From Hermatobates lingyangjiaoensis (taxonomy: Eukaryota > Arthropoda > Insecta > Hemiptera > Hermatobatidae): a stretch of 64,000 nt of DNA. Under the pieces are notes generated by a model. That model was not told the origin of the DNA and did not search any database. It saw only the letters and a list, made by a program, of their open reading frames with translations. How positions within the stretch are numbered: position 1 is the stretch's first letter; each line of letters begins with the position of its first letter. Position numbers and translations under genes: made by a program. Positions 41,871-53,400 of the stretch are shown here, piece after piece. Location of the stretch: contig JAPFBL010000167.1 in assembly GCA_026182355.1 (NCBI GenBank), positions 719,001 to 783,000 on the forward strand, written 5' to 3'.

Positions 41871-42335
41871 AGAAAAGTTTGTGTTGAGCGATGGGGCAGA
41901 AAGTAATTTGTGTATGAAGCACACATGGGTCACGAAAAATAACTCGTGTGCTATAGCACTAGAGTAGGTCATAAATCATTAGTGTTGGTACACAATGGCA
42001 CTGAAATAACTGTTATGAGCACACAATGGCAGTAAAGGCTCAATCTTTGTATGACACACAATAGCATAAAAGTAATCTTGTATGAGCACACAAGGGCAAA
42101 AAAGTAATTGTGATGATCACAATAGGCATAAAAAGTAATTTGTGTATGAGCACACAATGGGCACAGAAAGTAATTTGTGTATGAGCACACAATGGGCAGA
42201 AAAAGTAATCTGTGTATGAGCACACAATAGGCATAAAAAGTAATTTGTGTATGAGCACACAATGGGCAGAAAAAGTAATCTTTGTATGAGCACACAATGG
42301 GCAGAAAAAGTAATCTTTGTATGAGCACACAATGG
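41820..42335. repeat. 35-bp minisatellite
   Basis: Unit GCAGAAAAAGTAATCTTTGT ATGAGCACACAATGG. It is regular from about 42120 to 42335 (six units) and increasingly degenerate leftward to 41820, where the seed seems to be single-copy sequence AGAAATAATTTGTGGTATGA of the 41.6-41.86 kb duplicate. Minus-strand frames reading CAHTQITF are artefacts. Confidence 0.8.
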
Positions 42336-42925
42336 GCTGCAACAAAAATAAAATAAAAGTGAAATTATCTAATACTGAATTATAGATAAAAAATATAATA
42401 CTGACATGAAATATGGGAAACAATGTGTATTACAGAATTATGTTAGTCATACAAATACATTATTTATATATCTAGTTACATACATGATAGGATAACAACA
42501 TTACATATTGTGGCATGCAATTTACATTCAGAGTTGCTAGATTCTATGTGAACAAATTATGTAATATTTATTTTTCAGTATGTATTGCATATTCACGAAG
42601 TGAACATGTGCTATATTCCAAGAAGTAAGCAAAGTGCTACAAAGGAAGCGCTTTGAGAGTAGGAGTGTTCGAGTATGCTGTGTAGGAAGATGATGAACAC
42701 TGTGAACGGCTTGTGATGTCGCAAGGTTGTTTTTTCCTTTATGTTCACCTTGCATTCTCAATCCTGACATTATTGCATATTGCTACTTCAGTTATAAACA
42801 GAAGTAAAAAAAAAAAATTATTTATGTCTTCGTCACCTTAGTGTACCTTAGTCACCTTAGTCACCAAATCTGTAAACATAGGTACATATTTTATATATAT
42901 CAACATCTAAATCAGGTTGGTAATT
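42336..42925. other. AT-rich non-coding DNA
   Basis: Nothing recognised. Confidence 0.45.
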
Positions 42926-43035
42926 CAGAAATGGGTGTAAGTTCTTTCGTCAGAGTCACACTCGAACTGAAGAGGAACTAGTATTTTTTTTTTTTTCAAA
43001 AGATCTTAGTCCCATTTCTCAACATCTTCATATGA
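42926..43035. repeat. Decayed inverted GACU-lineage cassette
   Basis: AGTTCTTTCGTCAGAGTCA (left) and AAAAGATCTTAGTCCCATTT (right) are the two ends of a damaged inverted pair; the ribozyme cores are gone. Confidence 0.5.
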
Positions 43036-43397
43036 TTTTGACCATGATTCTTATTTCTTCCCATGGTATGCCAATCATTGTCTAAATGTTACTGTAAAAT
43101 AAAATTTTGCATTCTACTATATAAATAGAAGTATACTATGTAATTTTGTTATGAAACTAACCTTCTTGAACAAATTGCTTTATAAATAATATAATGAGCT
43201 TTTGATTGCTCATTGATGCCCAAAAATTATCTGGAAGTTTGATGACTTATTGATGGGTCTACATCGCTTATAGGTTTCATTCCATGCAGTTTATTTTATA
43301 CTCATTTTTTATATATATTACTAATCTTAGTTATTGTTTCATGTTTGATTTTATTTGTTTATAGAGTGTTATACGTTATGGTAATATCTTTTACTTA

Positions 43398-43610
43398 TAG
43401 TACAATTGGACTGGTAGTCCGGAGTTCAATCCCCACCTGGTCCTCGATTTATTCACGCGGGAGGTGAATAAATCTGAGTACGTCGTTTTTCGGAGAGGAC
43501 GTTAAGTCGTCGGTCGCGAGCCTGTACGATGTCAGGTACAAAGTTGAAAAATCAACTTTGCACTTGAGTTAGGCAAAATTTAGGACTCCCAATGTAGAAT
43601 CTGTAGAATC
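43398..43610 (+). mobile_element. SINE, 5'-truncated
   Basis: B-box region GAGTTCAATCCCCACCTGG, CTCGATTTATTCACGCGGGA, GGACGTTAAGTCGTCGGTCG and the ACTCCCAATGTAGAATC block follow the family order. The A-box half of the head and the tail are missing. Confidence 0.75.
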
Positions 43611-44580
43611 ACCGATCAGACAAAAAGCCGGGAAAACAGCTGACGTTATCGCCTGCTAGGGAATCGGTTTAAACAATAATGATAATAATAATAATAATAT
43701 ATAGTAAAATTGAGTAAAGTACTCGAAATTTGTTTAATAAAACTGTATTCTATCATTAAGTTTACTGCAGTCACAATCAACGTAAGTTTAATCTATTGAT
43801 CTGAGTTTGAATTCCTCATGCCTGACAGTTGGTTCTTTATCCAACTAAATCTTTTTCCTATTGAAGCCAATTTCGTTTTATAAAGTATTTTTAAGTTCAT
43901 CGATGCGTTATGTTTGTTGAACGAAATTCAGATATGTTTTAAAGTAAACTCCTCTCTGTGGGTTTTTAAATAACAAATCGTATCTTTCAAAATAATATAG
44001 ACTAAAAAAAAAAAAAAATTCAAAGTTCTTATTGATATGAAGATTCACTTTCCCTTTGAAGCCTAATTCAAACAGTCATCTCTACGGTTTATTTATGGAG
44101 GCTTAACATTCTTTTATTGAATACAAGGTATCGTCGTATGCTGGAGTAAAATTCCAAACTAAGCCCTTGACATCTTTTCTCCCCCCCTGTGTGTAAGTGT
44201 ATTTCGTAAGTGATATGTTCGATTTCTTCCATCTTTCCAACCCTTGTGAAAGGGTGTATCTTTACGCCAGCTGGCATTAAAGTCGACTATCGTATTTCCA
44301 AATCCTCTTTTATTTTGTTGGGCTTCCACTCCTCTTACGCAATATGGATTAATTACTTACAAAGAGCTAATAATATCCTTCTTTTAACCTTATTTTCAAT
44401 TTCGATATTTTATTTTCTGTATTATCTATTTATATAAAAGTCAATACTTGTGTATTGACTCATTGAATCATCTTCTATCTATAGTATAAAATATGACTTG
44501 TCAGATTAAAAGTTAAAGGTGTTTTCAAGAAAAATTTTCTTAAAATTCAAGGAAAGTAGTGAAGAATCTCATAAGGTAGT
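43611..44580. other. Non-coding DNA
   Basis: A (AAT)n patch at 43678-43700. Minor inverse-complement frames at 44.1-44.4 kb have no recognisable domain. Confidence 0.4.
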
Positions 44581-44880
44581 TATGGGTAGGTTAGTTAGTT
44601 TGCAGTGGCAGTACTACAAGGGAAAATACATAGGCCGGTCATTGGTCATTTGTCATACTATACAATGAATTGGGACCAACTCAAGTGTATTTAAAGTAGA
44701 GATATTTAACGATTACCTGGCATCATATGGCCTCATGACCGACGGCTTAACGTTCTCAATGGCATGCTCAGATTTATTCAACTCCCGAGTGAATTAATCG
44801 AGGGCCTGAGTGGATGTTGAACCCCGGTTCTGCCAGTTCAGAGGGGAGTAGGTTACCACTGGGCTACCCTGGCCCTGCTA
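44581..44880 (-). mobile_element. SINE, near full length
   Basis: On the plus strand it appears in reverse: tail GGGTAGGTTAG, GTCATACTATACAATG, CTCAAGTGTATTTAAAGTAG, ACCGACGGCTTAACGTTCTC, GAATTAATCGAGGGCC, B-box complement GTTGAACCCCGG and head end GGGCTACCCTGGCCC. Diverged copy. Confidence 0.75.
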
Positions 44881-47050
44881 AGGAGCTTTTTTTTTAACTT
44901 CACGTTAAAATTTACCAGTTGTTTATATTGTAAAATTTACTTGTAAGATATTCTTTTTCCAAGTTATATTAAATGATTATGAAAAAACCGTTAATCGTAG
45001 AAAACATAAAGTTACTGATCCAAAGCCTGTACCATGTTAGTTACTCGTTAAAGTCCATTCTTTAGCAAGAGTCCACTGCAAACAAGTGAACTAGAAAACA
45101 ACGTCTAAACTACAGTAAGAAAAATAGAAATATGGCTAAGATCTTTCAACCAAAACAAATGTTCTTCGTTGCATTTCTGATTTTTCTTCCAAAGGTTTAG
45201 AACAACCATTCTTAATACGACTAAATATTTACCTAGCGTATATTTTTGGACTCCTAATGAAATCAACCTGGTAATACGACTCGAGCATGCAAATGTGGGT
45301 GCCAAATAATAAATGAGTCACATTTACAGCCCTTGAAAAAGGCAAAAGGCATTAAATGGATACAATTGAATGATGAAATTTATTAAGCCTTTATTGTTGT
45401 TACTTTGAATATAAGTTTTAAAATTTGAGATATTCCAGCTGTTTTACTATTTAAAAAAAAAATACATAATCCATCCAACCATTTCTTTTGGTATTTATAC
45501 TTAAAACAAAACTCTTCACATTTACATAGAAAATATATATTATATATGCTAATGTAACTGTTTAACTATAATGCTGTAACATATTATTATTTTTCAAAAT
45601 TTTTGTTCAGATCAGATGTTGTGTTGGTATTAATTTTTTTATTACATGTAATTTTTATATGTTTATTATCTTTAAACAATTAGAAAAAATGTTTTATTAA
45701 AATATTGTACATGTTTGTTTAATTAGCGTTTAATTAAGCAATATAGGTATCTAGAAACAATGAATGTTAATTTTCTTTCGACGGATATTCAACAATGTGT
45801 AGTGTACAAAGACGTTAAGGGGCAACACTGATGAATGATAAGAGCAATGGATTTGTTATCACGAAAGGGTTTTTATTAATTTTATTCTGGAATTCGGACA
45901 CACGTCAGGCGATTACGAAAAGAAGTTGGAAAACTTTATCCATTTTAAACTGATAGGGCGATTATGGTACGAAGGGCCTTCAATGCAGTCAGATCTAATC
46001 AGGTTTGTTCGACTGACAAGCTAAGGAGGTCACACAAGCCATTTCATGCCTGTTTTAGTTTCACCTTCAGTTGATTCATTGATTCAAAGTTTTTTTTACA
46101 ATTTATTTAAATGTTTATTTAAATGCATATATTATAGGTGCTATAACATTTTATCCGGAGAGTTCAGGTAGGAAATACATAAATCTTGTACTAGATCTCT
46201 CACCTTATCTCTACTTAATTAAAGGTCAAAATAGAAATATGAAAAAAGATTTGATTCTGCATTCAAGATGTATAAACATTCCAGTATGTTTTATTTGACA
46301 GAGTGCACTGTATTATTAATACATGCTTTGCATTGATATAATGGACTACATATATTATAGAATTTTAATATAACCCATTATAGCACGAAATTACAAATAC
46401 AATGTAGATTAAAAGAACAATTATTTTTTTATTATATATAAATGTATCAAAAATATGCTTTGTTGATTTTTGCAATTCATAAAGTATTTTGTTATTCTTA
46501 AATATTAGAAACAGAAATATTATTCTTGAAGGGACAAAGGACAGTTGGTAAGTAAGTTATTCCCTTCTTTAACTGTGGTTTGGTTTAAGACAAGAGAGAT
46601 TGCTCACTGACGGGTGATGTTTTCTCAGATATCTTGTCAAACAATTTTCCACTCAGTGGAGAAGAAATAGAGATAGCCCACCTAGTCCGGTGGTGGTAGG
46701 GAGGGATGCTGTTTGCGATTCTAAACGGAGTGATTTCACGGATTCAACTTCCTCTTGCCTCGGAGGCCTGATTGTGTTGAGAGGCTCAAGTTTAGAATTG
46801 TCCTTGGCTTTTGTTCTTTCCTTTTCCAACAGCCTTTTAGAACAACCCACCCATTCTAAATCGTATTTTGATTTGTTTAAACCAAACGTTTAGTTTTCTT
46901 TACAACATGGGTGAGCTTTGCAACACAACAACAACGTTCATTGTTGATTATACAGAGCGATTCAAAAATAACTATACAATTTTAAAATTATATTAAATAT
47001 TACAAAAATAAACGCTGCTTGTTTTCATATTTTTAGCATTAATAAAGCAT
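44881..47050. other. Non-coding DNA with minor repeat scraps
   Basis: A SINE scrap (GCCTGTACCATGTTAGTTAC) is at about 45024-45050 and a decayed minus-strand GACU cassette (TAAGATCTTTCAACC, TTCTTCGTTGC) at 45070-45190. An island at 45890-46085 is less AT-rich and non-repetitive. The rest is AT-rich. Confidence 0.4.
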
Positions 47051-47116
47051 TAATATTAAAATTATATTAGAATTAGTAATAATACATTCCGTCATACCTC
47101 GTAAAGTCTCTGAAAA

Positions 47117-47159
47117 GCTCGACCGGTTTCGGGTCCGTCTGGATCCCATCTTCAAGAGC
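47117..47159 (-). ncRNA. Hammerhead-like motif, U at core position 3
   Basis: Minus strand: TTGAAGA (complement of 47149-47155), GGG/CCC-closed helix II with an 11-nt loop, GAAA, helix III AC-CG-GU, cleavage-site C, helix I GCTC/GAGC. Confidence 0.5.
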
Positions 47160-47245
47160 ACCTAACTGACTGTGAATGTTGTTTTCCTATAACCTACCTA
47201 TATATAGCAAGGCTATAGGAAAACAGCATTCACAGTCAGTTAGGT

Positions 47246-47288
47246 GCTCTTGAAGATGGGATCCAGACGTACCCGAAACCGGTCGAGC
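47246..47288 (+). ncRNA. Hammerhead-like motif, U at core position 3
   Basis: TTGAAGA (47250-47256), GGG/CCC helix II, GAAA (47275-47278), helix III AC-CG-GU, cleavage-site C at 47284, helix I GCTC (47246-47249) with GAGC (47285-47288). The C3-to-U change would turn the C3-G8 core pair into a wobble and may slow cleavage. Confidence 0.5.
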
Positions 47289-47423
47289 TTTTCAGAGACT
47301 TTACGAGGTATGACGGAATGTATTATTACTAATTCTAATATTACTAACCTCAGTGGAACTAACCCATTAACTATATTAAAATTATAGTAATCCGTCTTAC
47401 CTCGTACCCTGCTGCTGAAGCTT

Positions 47424-47463
47424 CTCGGACCGGTTTCGGGCGTCACCCATCTTCAACAAGAAC
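47424..47463 (-). ncRNA. Hammerhead-like motif, U at core position 3
   Basis: Minus strand: TTGAAGA (complement of 47450-47456), helix II GGG-TGACG-CCC, GAAA, AC-CG-GU helix III, cleavage-site C, helix I TCTTG with CGAGA including one wobble. Confidence 0.5.
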
Positions 47464-47518
47464 TGATCAACGAGAACTACGGAGTCCTACCTTTCTTGTT
47501 TCTAGTTCTTGTTGATCA

Positions 47519-47560
47519 GTTCTTGTTGAAGATGGGTGACGCCCGAAACCGGTCCGAGAG
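47519..47560 (+). ncRNA. Hammerhead-like motif, U at core position 3
   Basis: TTGAAGA (47526-47532), helix II GGG-TGACG-CCC, GAAA (47545-47548), cleavage-site C at 47554, helix I TTCTTG (47520-47525) with CGAGAG (47555-47560), six pairs including two wobbles. The longest helix I in the window. Confidence 0.5.
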
Positions 47561-47635
47561 CTTCAGCAGCAGGGTACGAGGTAAGACTGATTACTATAAT
47601 TTTAATATTAATTATACTAACCTCTGTGGTAATGA

Positions 47636-48970
47636 CGAAATGCATGAATCTATAAAGCAGTCAACTCATTTTACTGTCTACATTCCCTATCATTTTTCGA
47701 AGACTTGATAACCAGCTATATATCTCCACTTAAATTCCCTCATTTTCTACTGTTTCTAGTGGATCAAAATTCTTCGATATTTTGAAGCATATCACTCTCA
47801 ATTTTGCTACAAGGGGTGAGAATTTTTTTGTCAAAAAAGTGGCAGGTCTCTGGGTTTAGGGGCTTACACTTTACTCTTGAAATGAGGTCACAAGGGAATG
47901 CGAAGCCCATTCTAGTGAAAGTTCGGTGTTTTCAGCCGTGATCGCAGTATCAGTTCTTCCACGGCATCCTTTGTCAAGAAAAGATCCTGTTTTCAGAATT
48001 TTGGAAAAGCGTATATATTGTTAAGCGTTGGAATAGTGGTAACGACAATAAAGTTTTTGAAACTCGCACTGATCATTAGTTGGAGACCAGAAAACATCTA
48101 GCCAACGTAAATTTTTTATAGTCTGCTCTTCTATTAACTGGCAAGTCACGATAAATAATTTTTAAACGATAAAAACTGCAACCCATGAGGTCCTGAGGTG
48201 CTGATACCTGAAAAGAAAAATCTCATACAAAGTCTCAAAAATGTAGAGACTTTGGGATACCCAATATGACATCATTTATTCGTTACAGTTGGAGTAACTC
48301 ACTGAAGTCGTACTCATTATGGCATTTTATATATTATTAATCCATCATGCCTATGAATGAAAAGTGTTGTTTTAAGCCCTCTTCATTGAATAGAACATTT
48401 ATCAGGCTAATTTATTTCAACCCCTGTTTATTCAATAAAAGACCTTCTAAAGCCGACCTTTTCTCCACCTTTTTTCTTAAAAAAAAAGGGGGTAGATGCC
48501 GTGACTCCTAATGTCCATGTTTAATGTTTGTGCTGTGCCAATGGACAAAGTGCTGACACCTATTATAAGAAAGCGTGGAATAATGCAGGGGGTTTGACTT
48601 CCCCCTCAGTTAGTGATTTTTATGCCCCGGCCTAATTGTAACTAAGAAACTGGAAAGGCGTAAGAACTCGTGTACAGTGACAAAATCTTATAACACATGC
48701 CTTCGTAAAAATGAAGTCTGGGCTCTACACCTTGCAGCTATAGTCATACAAGCAAGCTTCTCCCCTTCTCCAACCTTTCTCCCGTTTCTTACAACCATTG
48801 ATATTTACTATTTTTTTTTATAAATACATTTGAAATAACAGAACTTTTATTTAATGTAATCTAATGGAGATATTGGGAGATGTATAGAACATATTTTTTC
48901 TAATTCTGACTCCTTTCTTACAACTTGTCGAGTGTGAAATACATGCATATTATTATTACCACTGGGGTTA
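47636..48970. other. Non-coding DNA
   Basis: No gene supported. A long non-repetitive stretch, less AT-rich from about 47810 to 48760, without a reading frame longer than about 40 codons. Confidence 0.4.
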
Positions 48971-48974
48971 GTAT

Positions 48975-49105
48975 TATTTTTATTATTAATATGGCAAACC
49001 CTCATATCTCGTACGATGATATTGGAGTCAACTCTGGCATCGTATGACTCCAACATCATCGTACGAGGTTTGACAGTTTGCCATATTAATAATATAAATT
49101 TTCGA
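48975..49105. repeat. Inverted repeat, ATGGCAAACC lineage, no ribozyme left
   Basis: ATTATTAATATGGCAAACCC TCATATCTCGTACGATGATA TTGGAGTCA and its complement (49040-49095) form about 50-bp arms with a 16-bp centre. The ribozyme part is deleted at the centre. Related to 17.25-17.35 kb. Confidence 0.7.
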
Positions 49106-49870
49106 CTGTGACTCTGGAACACTGTTCGTGTATGAGTCCATAGCTTGGTGTTTGCTCATGGTGTGCTCGCTTCCATACTTAATACCGCCACCGTGTGAGA
49201 CTAAGTCAGTATATTCCTTTGTTGTTGATCTTATCGTGATAATGGACATGTTATGGATCTTTGCTTCATGAGGCAGTCCTAACAAGCAGGCTCATAAGGT
49301 CAGTCGAAGCACTACTTATTGATCGATGATATACCATTTATCTATAAAAATTTATATGAATATCTAATTTACATTTCTTTTTATAGTTATAATGAAAATT
49401 TATTTTCGAAAAAAGTTACAAAAGTCTCAGAATTAGAGACGGATTTAGTGGGCATTTCCTAATCCAATAATTTTTTTTAAGCAGCCAGCAAACCAAATCC
49501 AGAAAGGATTTAATAGTAAATTAAACCGCGTTGAAGCGACTACAAGATTAAATATGAAATGAGAGGAATGAAAGAAAAGTCTTTGATCTGTTATTTCTTC
49601 AGGTCTCCTTTTTATACTAATATGTGAAATCCCTGTACTGTGAACACCGACGAGACATTCTTTTTTATTCGGTTGTACATGGGTGGCCACTCAGAAGGTG
49701 TTCTTTTACGTGTGATCTTAACATTTCTGATCGTAAAGGATTATATACATAGCCAGTTTTTCCACCTACAATTAAAATTGAACACATTTTACTTGCACTG
49801 TTATGTTAGATTCAAAAAAAGGTAACACTTTGAAACTTCTTTGATTTCACATTCCTGCATTATATTTAAA
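49106..49870. other. AT-rich non-coding DNA
   Basis: Nothing recognised. Confidence 0.4.
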
Positions 49871-50245
49871 ATAAAAAAAAAAAACGGTCAACGAGGACAA
49901 CAGGTTAAATTACGCAGAAGAGACTCTACTTTCCTCATCATCACTTATTTTCCTCGTGCTAATAGGCAGGGTGCAGTTATCGGGGAGTTTTTCCTTATAC
50001 TTACTGTACTCCTTTTTTCCCCAAACATCCCTTTCTGGCCATTTGTCCTTTCCTGCACTTTCACCCTTTCAAAATACCACTCTTCCCTCCCATTCTTCTC
50101 AACCTTTCACCAGATGTTTTCTGCATCTAGTGTTTCAGTTGGGTTTTTGACTCTGACGAAGACCGCTTGTTACGGTTGAAAGATCTTAGTCTTGTTTTCC
50201 CATTTCATATTGTGGTTTGATCATTGATTCATCATGGTATATATA
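49871..50245 (+). mobile_element. PLE 3' region, GACU lineage
   Basis: After an A13 run, a GC-richer then pyrimidine-rich segment (50000-50130) leads into the intact ribozyme and the TGATCATTGATTCATCATGG TATATA end. The position of the C/T-rich tract upstream of the ribozyme matches the 3' untranslated region of the 24.8-25.1 kb copy. No recognisable endonuclease remains. Confidence 0.55.
50149..50191 (+). ncRNA. Hammerhead ribozyme motif, GACU lineage, intact core
   Basis: CTGACGA (50153-50159), helix II GACCG-CTTGTTA-CGGTT, GAAA (50178-50181), helix III AG-AU-CU, cleavage-site U at 50187, helix I GACT (50149-50152) with AGTC (50188-50191). All core positions are as expected. Confidence 0.75.
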
Positions 50246-50289
50246 TATACTTGCAGTAACTTAACGGGTTACTTGCCGTTGCGTCTACA

Positions 50290-50410
50290 ACGTGCTTGGT
50301 CTCCCATTCTCTTTTCTCCTGAAGACGGATTACCCGAAAATTTGAGTCTGTAAGTGTGTTTCCCTACTTTGTGTGTTGCTCTTTGTTAATCTCGAACTCG
50401 TATGTGTGTA
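50290..50410 (+). mobile_element. PLE terminal cassette, CACTTACAGACTC lineage
   Basis: Ribozyme followed by TCTGTAAGTGTGTTTCC and ACTTTGTGTGTTGCTC, the end found also at 21.56-21.69 kb, then TA repeats. Single, not inverted. Confidence 0.6.
50316..50347 (+). ncRNA. Hammerhead ribozyme motif
   Basis: CTGAAGA (50319-50325), short helix II GG-ATTA-CC, GAAA (50336-50339), AAUU helix III, cleavage-site U at 50343, helix I CTC (50316-50318) with GAG (50344-50346). Confidence 0.6.
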
Positions 50411-50507
50411 TATATATATATATATATTATATATATATATATTATATATTTATATAGACATACGTATGAATTAAATACCACAATAAAGAAATATGTATTA
50501 ATTAAAA

Positions 50508-50545
50508 TGCTCTAAGGCCTTTCGTAACAACATCATCAGAGAGCT
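50508..50545 (-). ncRNA. Hammerhead ribozyme motif
   Basis: Minus strand: CTGATGA (complement of 50533-50539), short helix II GT-TGTT-AC, GAAA, helix III AG-GC-CU, cleavage-site U, helix I GCTCT/AGAGC (5 bp, perfect). Confidence 0.6.
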
Positions 50546-50658
50546 AAATGAAACAAAAAAAAATATAAAACAAGTTAACCTGGTTGATTCTGGTGCTTGG
50601 TTGAGTCAATCAACCAGGTTAACTTGTTATTATATTTTTTGTTAGTTTGTTTCATTTA

Positions 50659-50694
50659 GCTCTCTGATGATGTTGTAACGAAAGGCCTTAGAGC
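50659..50694 (+). ncRNA. Hammerhead ribozyme motif
   Basis: CTGATGA (50664-50670), helix II GTT-GT-AAC, GAAA (50680-50683), AGGCCU helix III, cleavage-site U at 50689, helix I GCTCT (50659-50663) with AGAGC (50690-50694). Confidence 0.65.
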
Positions 50695-50959
50695 ATTTTA
50701 ATTAATATATATTTGTTTATTGCGGAAGGGAGAGAGGATTAAGTAGGCATGAAGGGCAGGGCACTGAACTCTGCTACCTCTTTTATTAACTTATATCTAG
50801 TATCACATTTTTTTTTCTAAACTAGAGATTACATTTAGGTAAGTGTGTAGGATATTAACACAGGGGTTATTGTCTTTTATGAATAGGGCTTCGAAGATAT
50901 GTAATCTGAAGTCGTCTCGGAACCTTTGTAGGATGGTTGTGCCTTCCTATAAAGCTATA

Positions 50960-51105
50960 TATGATCAAACCACAATAAGAACTGACGTTGGGTTTTTGAC
51001 TCTGACGAAGACTGCTTGTTAAGAAAGATCTTAGTCTTGCTTTCCCATTTTCTTTAGTGTGGTTTGATCATTTATTGTTATTCCACGTGTTTATGTGAAA
51101 TCTTT
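50960..51105. repeat. GACU-lineage cassette with helix II deletion
   Basis: TGATCAAACCACAATAAGAA (left end) is mirrored by the right end (TGTGGTTTGATCATT). The central motif keeps GACTCTGACGAAGACTGC and AAAGATCTTAGTC, but the 3' side of helix II is deleted (TGTTAAGAAAG), so it should be inactive. Confidence 0.7.
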
Positions 51106-51124
51106 ATATATATATATATATATG

Positions 51125-52535
51125 ATTGGTTTTCATTAATTTGTTATTATTATATTGTTTTTAATGGCTTATTCTTTTTTTTCATGCTGAGTTTTACTTA
51201 TTTATTCATCACTTCCTTTGTTCTCCTCTGTTAGTATCTATTATTTGTTATTTGTTAATACTTTATTATTTGTTTTCTTATTGTTTAATTTATATTTTAT
51301 GCTTTTCATTTAAAAGGTTCAATATTTGTTTTTATCTCTAAGCGTTATTTACTTCACTGTTTTGTACATTATTTTCTCCATTCCATGCACATGACATTAC
51401 GGTTAGCCTCTAGCATTCACTGAATAGGTGTCTTTCGTTTTCTCTTTCTTGTCATCTGATATCCGTTGTAAAAAAAATTTGAGATGGTCTGTTTTTTCCA
51501 TTTATTTGTCGACCACCGTTTATATTCCACCTGTTCAATTTATTGTCTAATTTTAATTTGTAAAGATAATTGAACTGTCTCAATGGATAATACGTCAATT
51601 ATCATTAACAATAGACAAGGGCAAACATGAAATATCTTCTATGCATCGTGAGGTGTGCAGATAGTAATAACTCTATGGCAGAGCTAATGGGCCTTCCATT
51701 CAAACAACTGGGCGGGAATTTCACTATTTTTCACAATTGTGAATGACTGCTAGGGTTAATTTACCAAAACAGAAAGCGTTCTGTTTTCTTTCTAGCCTTT
51801 CAGAGTACTATACCTTGAGAGATGTGGTGAGAGATACGAGTTGAATCATTCCACAAAACGCATTGTACTATGCTTTTCTAATGCACTATAACTACTAATC
51901 TATAATGCCTGTCTATCTCTTCAGTCATGCGTGTTTTTCCCAGGCAATAGTCAACATCAATGCAAACAATAAACCAGTGAATTTCTTTCTTTCACGTTCA
52001 TTAAACATTCATTCATTCAATAATATTACACAGATTTCACCGATTATAATGCTAAAACTACAATATTTCCTTTGCTAAATTTTAGCTCATTATAATAATT
52101 TTGCAAAAAAATAATATATATTAGCACTAACAATTAGGTTTGTTCACTTTTTGTTGAAATAATTTTATATTATTCGTTTCAGTTATAAAACATAAATAAA
52201 TATGTGGACAAACACTTACTTTAATATATTTTAAGTATATGTCTACCAGTTGAAGTTTAATGTACCTTTCTTGCTTTGAAGGGGAGGAGTTGCATATAAT
52301 AAAAAGCATGAGTAAAGTATTGTATTAGTTTGTGATTTAACAAGTTTATAACAGATGCATGAAATAATAGTCGTTTTAGAGTAAGAAAGTCAAAAATGGG
52401 ACTACGAACATTCGACCAAATAACGGGCCATTCATCGTGCAACTCTAACAATGGTTTTTTTTTGCTTGTTTAAACCGATCCCTAGCGGGTTAAAAACTTC
52501 AGCTCTTTACGGTCTTTCTTGTTTTTTTTTTATTG
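51125..52535. other. Non-coding DNA
   Basis: AT-rich, with a less AT-rich island at about 51580-51760 (TCAATTATCATTAACAATAG and GGGCCTTCCATTCAAACAAC) that could be regulatory. No gene. Confidence 0.35.
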
Positions 52536-52776
52536 GTGATTCAACATTGGGAGTCTTATATTTTCCCTAACTCAAGTGTATTTAGAGTAGGGATCTTTAA
52601 CGAGTACATGATATCGTACAGTCTCGGCACCGACGGCTTTACGTCCTGTTTTGAGGGAGGAAGTAATCAGATTTATTCACTTGTCGTGTGAATAAATCGA
52701 AGGTCAGGTGAGTATCGAACCCTGGACCTGCCGCTTCAGGAGCGAGTACGTTAACCACTGAGCTAACCTGGTCCCA
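52536..52776 (-). mobile_element. SINE, lacking tail
   Basis: Minus-strand copy: GATTCAACATTGGGAGTCTT, CTCAAGTGTATTTAGAGTAG, CACCGACGGCTTTACGTCC, GTGAATAAATCGAAGGTC, B-box complement GTATCGAACCCTGG, head CTGAGCTAACCTGGTCCC. Confidence 0.8.
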
Positions 52777-53400
52777 ACCAGGATCATTTAGTCGAAAGAA
52801 CTTAATTCATTTTATAATATCAAACTGTGATTTGGATGTGGATAACGTCAGTAAAATCTTATAAATAAGAATGTAAGATTCATAATTTTATGAATATATT
52901 AAAAGCTTTTTTATCCTTATAAAACATGTCACGTGCCCAACTGCTATTTCAATTAACCCCTCACAGAAGAAAAGTGGTTCGTGATAACGAAGCTCTCAGA
53001 AGATCGTGAATGCTAAGACTACAGTGCAGTTTAATGAAATACACACACACATAAATACACACACTTATATAAATATAAATGTATGTATATATTTATCATA
53101 TGTATCATATCAGAGGTGAAATTTTCTTAAATTTAATTTTTTTTTTAAATTTAAAAAAAAACTTTTTAATTTATTATTATTATTTATTTTATTAATTCTT
53201 AATATTCTGTTCTTTTGAATTTTATAGTTATGAAAATTCCTTCTATTATATAACTTTTTCCTTATTAATTTTTTTATTATTATATTTTTCCTCGTTGCTA
53301 TTCTTCTTCAGCATTCCTAATACTTTTTTTCGTTTTCGTTGTGGCCAACCTGTACATATTCTGTGAAGCTGTCCAGTTGGCTTTTGTCTTCTTGCCACTC
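52777..53400. other. AT-rich non-coding DNA
   Basis: Nothing recognised before the decayed cassette at 53.4 kb. Confidence 0.4.

Larger units (their letters stand above)
47054..47352. repeat. Inverted ribozyme cassette, CCGGTC lineage 1
   Basis: Arms of about 145 bp (TTAGTAATAATACATTCCGT..., GTCTCTGAAAAGCTCGACC..., TTCACAGTCAGTTAGGTG) around a 20-30 bp centre. Each arm carries a hammerhead-like motif. The right arm continues into ACTAACCTCAGTGG, a tail also seen at 47617-47630. Confidence 0.8.
47375..47635. repeat. Inverted ribozyme cassette, CCGGTC lineage 2
   Basis: Arms of about 95 bp (GTCTTACCTCGTACCCTGC, GAAGCTTCTCGGACCGG) around a centre of about 60 bp that contains a further TTCTTGTT...AACAAGAA pairing. 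Followed by ACTAACCTCTGTGG. A diverged sister of the pair at 47.05-47.35 kb. Confidence 0.8.
50460..50720. repeat. Inverted ribozyme cassette, GCUCU lineage
   Basis: Arms share ATTAATTAAAATGCTCTAAG, the ribozyme, AGCTAAATGAAAC and AACAAGTTAACCTGGTTGA, around a short centre near 50603. Both ribozymes appear complete. Confidence 0.85.

Noticed and set aside
41969..42423. Overlapping minus-strand frames with CAHTQITF repeats
   Set aside because: Translations of the 35-bp minisatellite in three frames.
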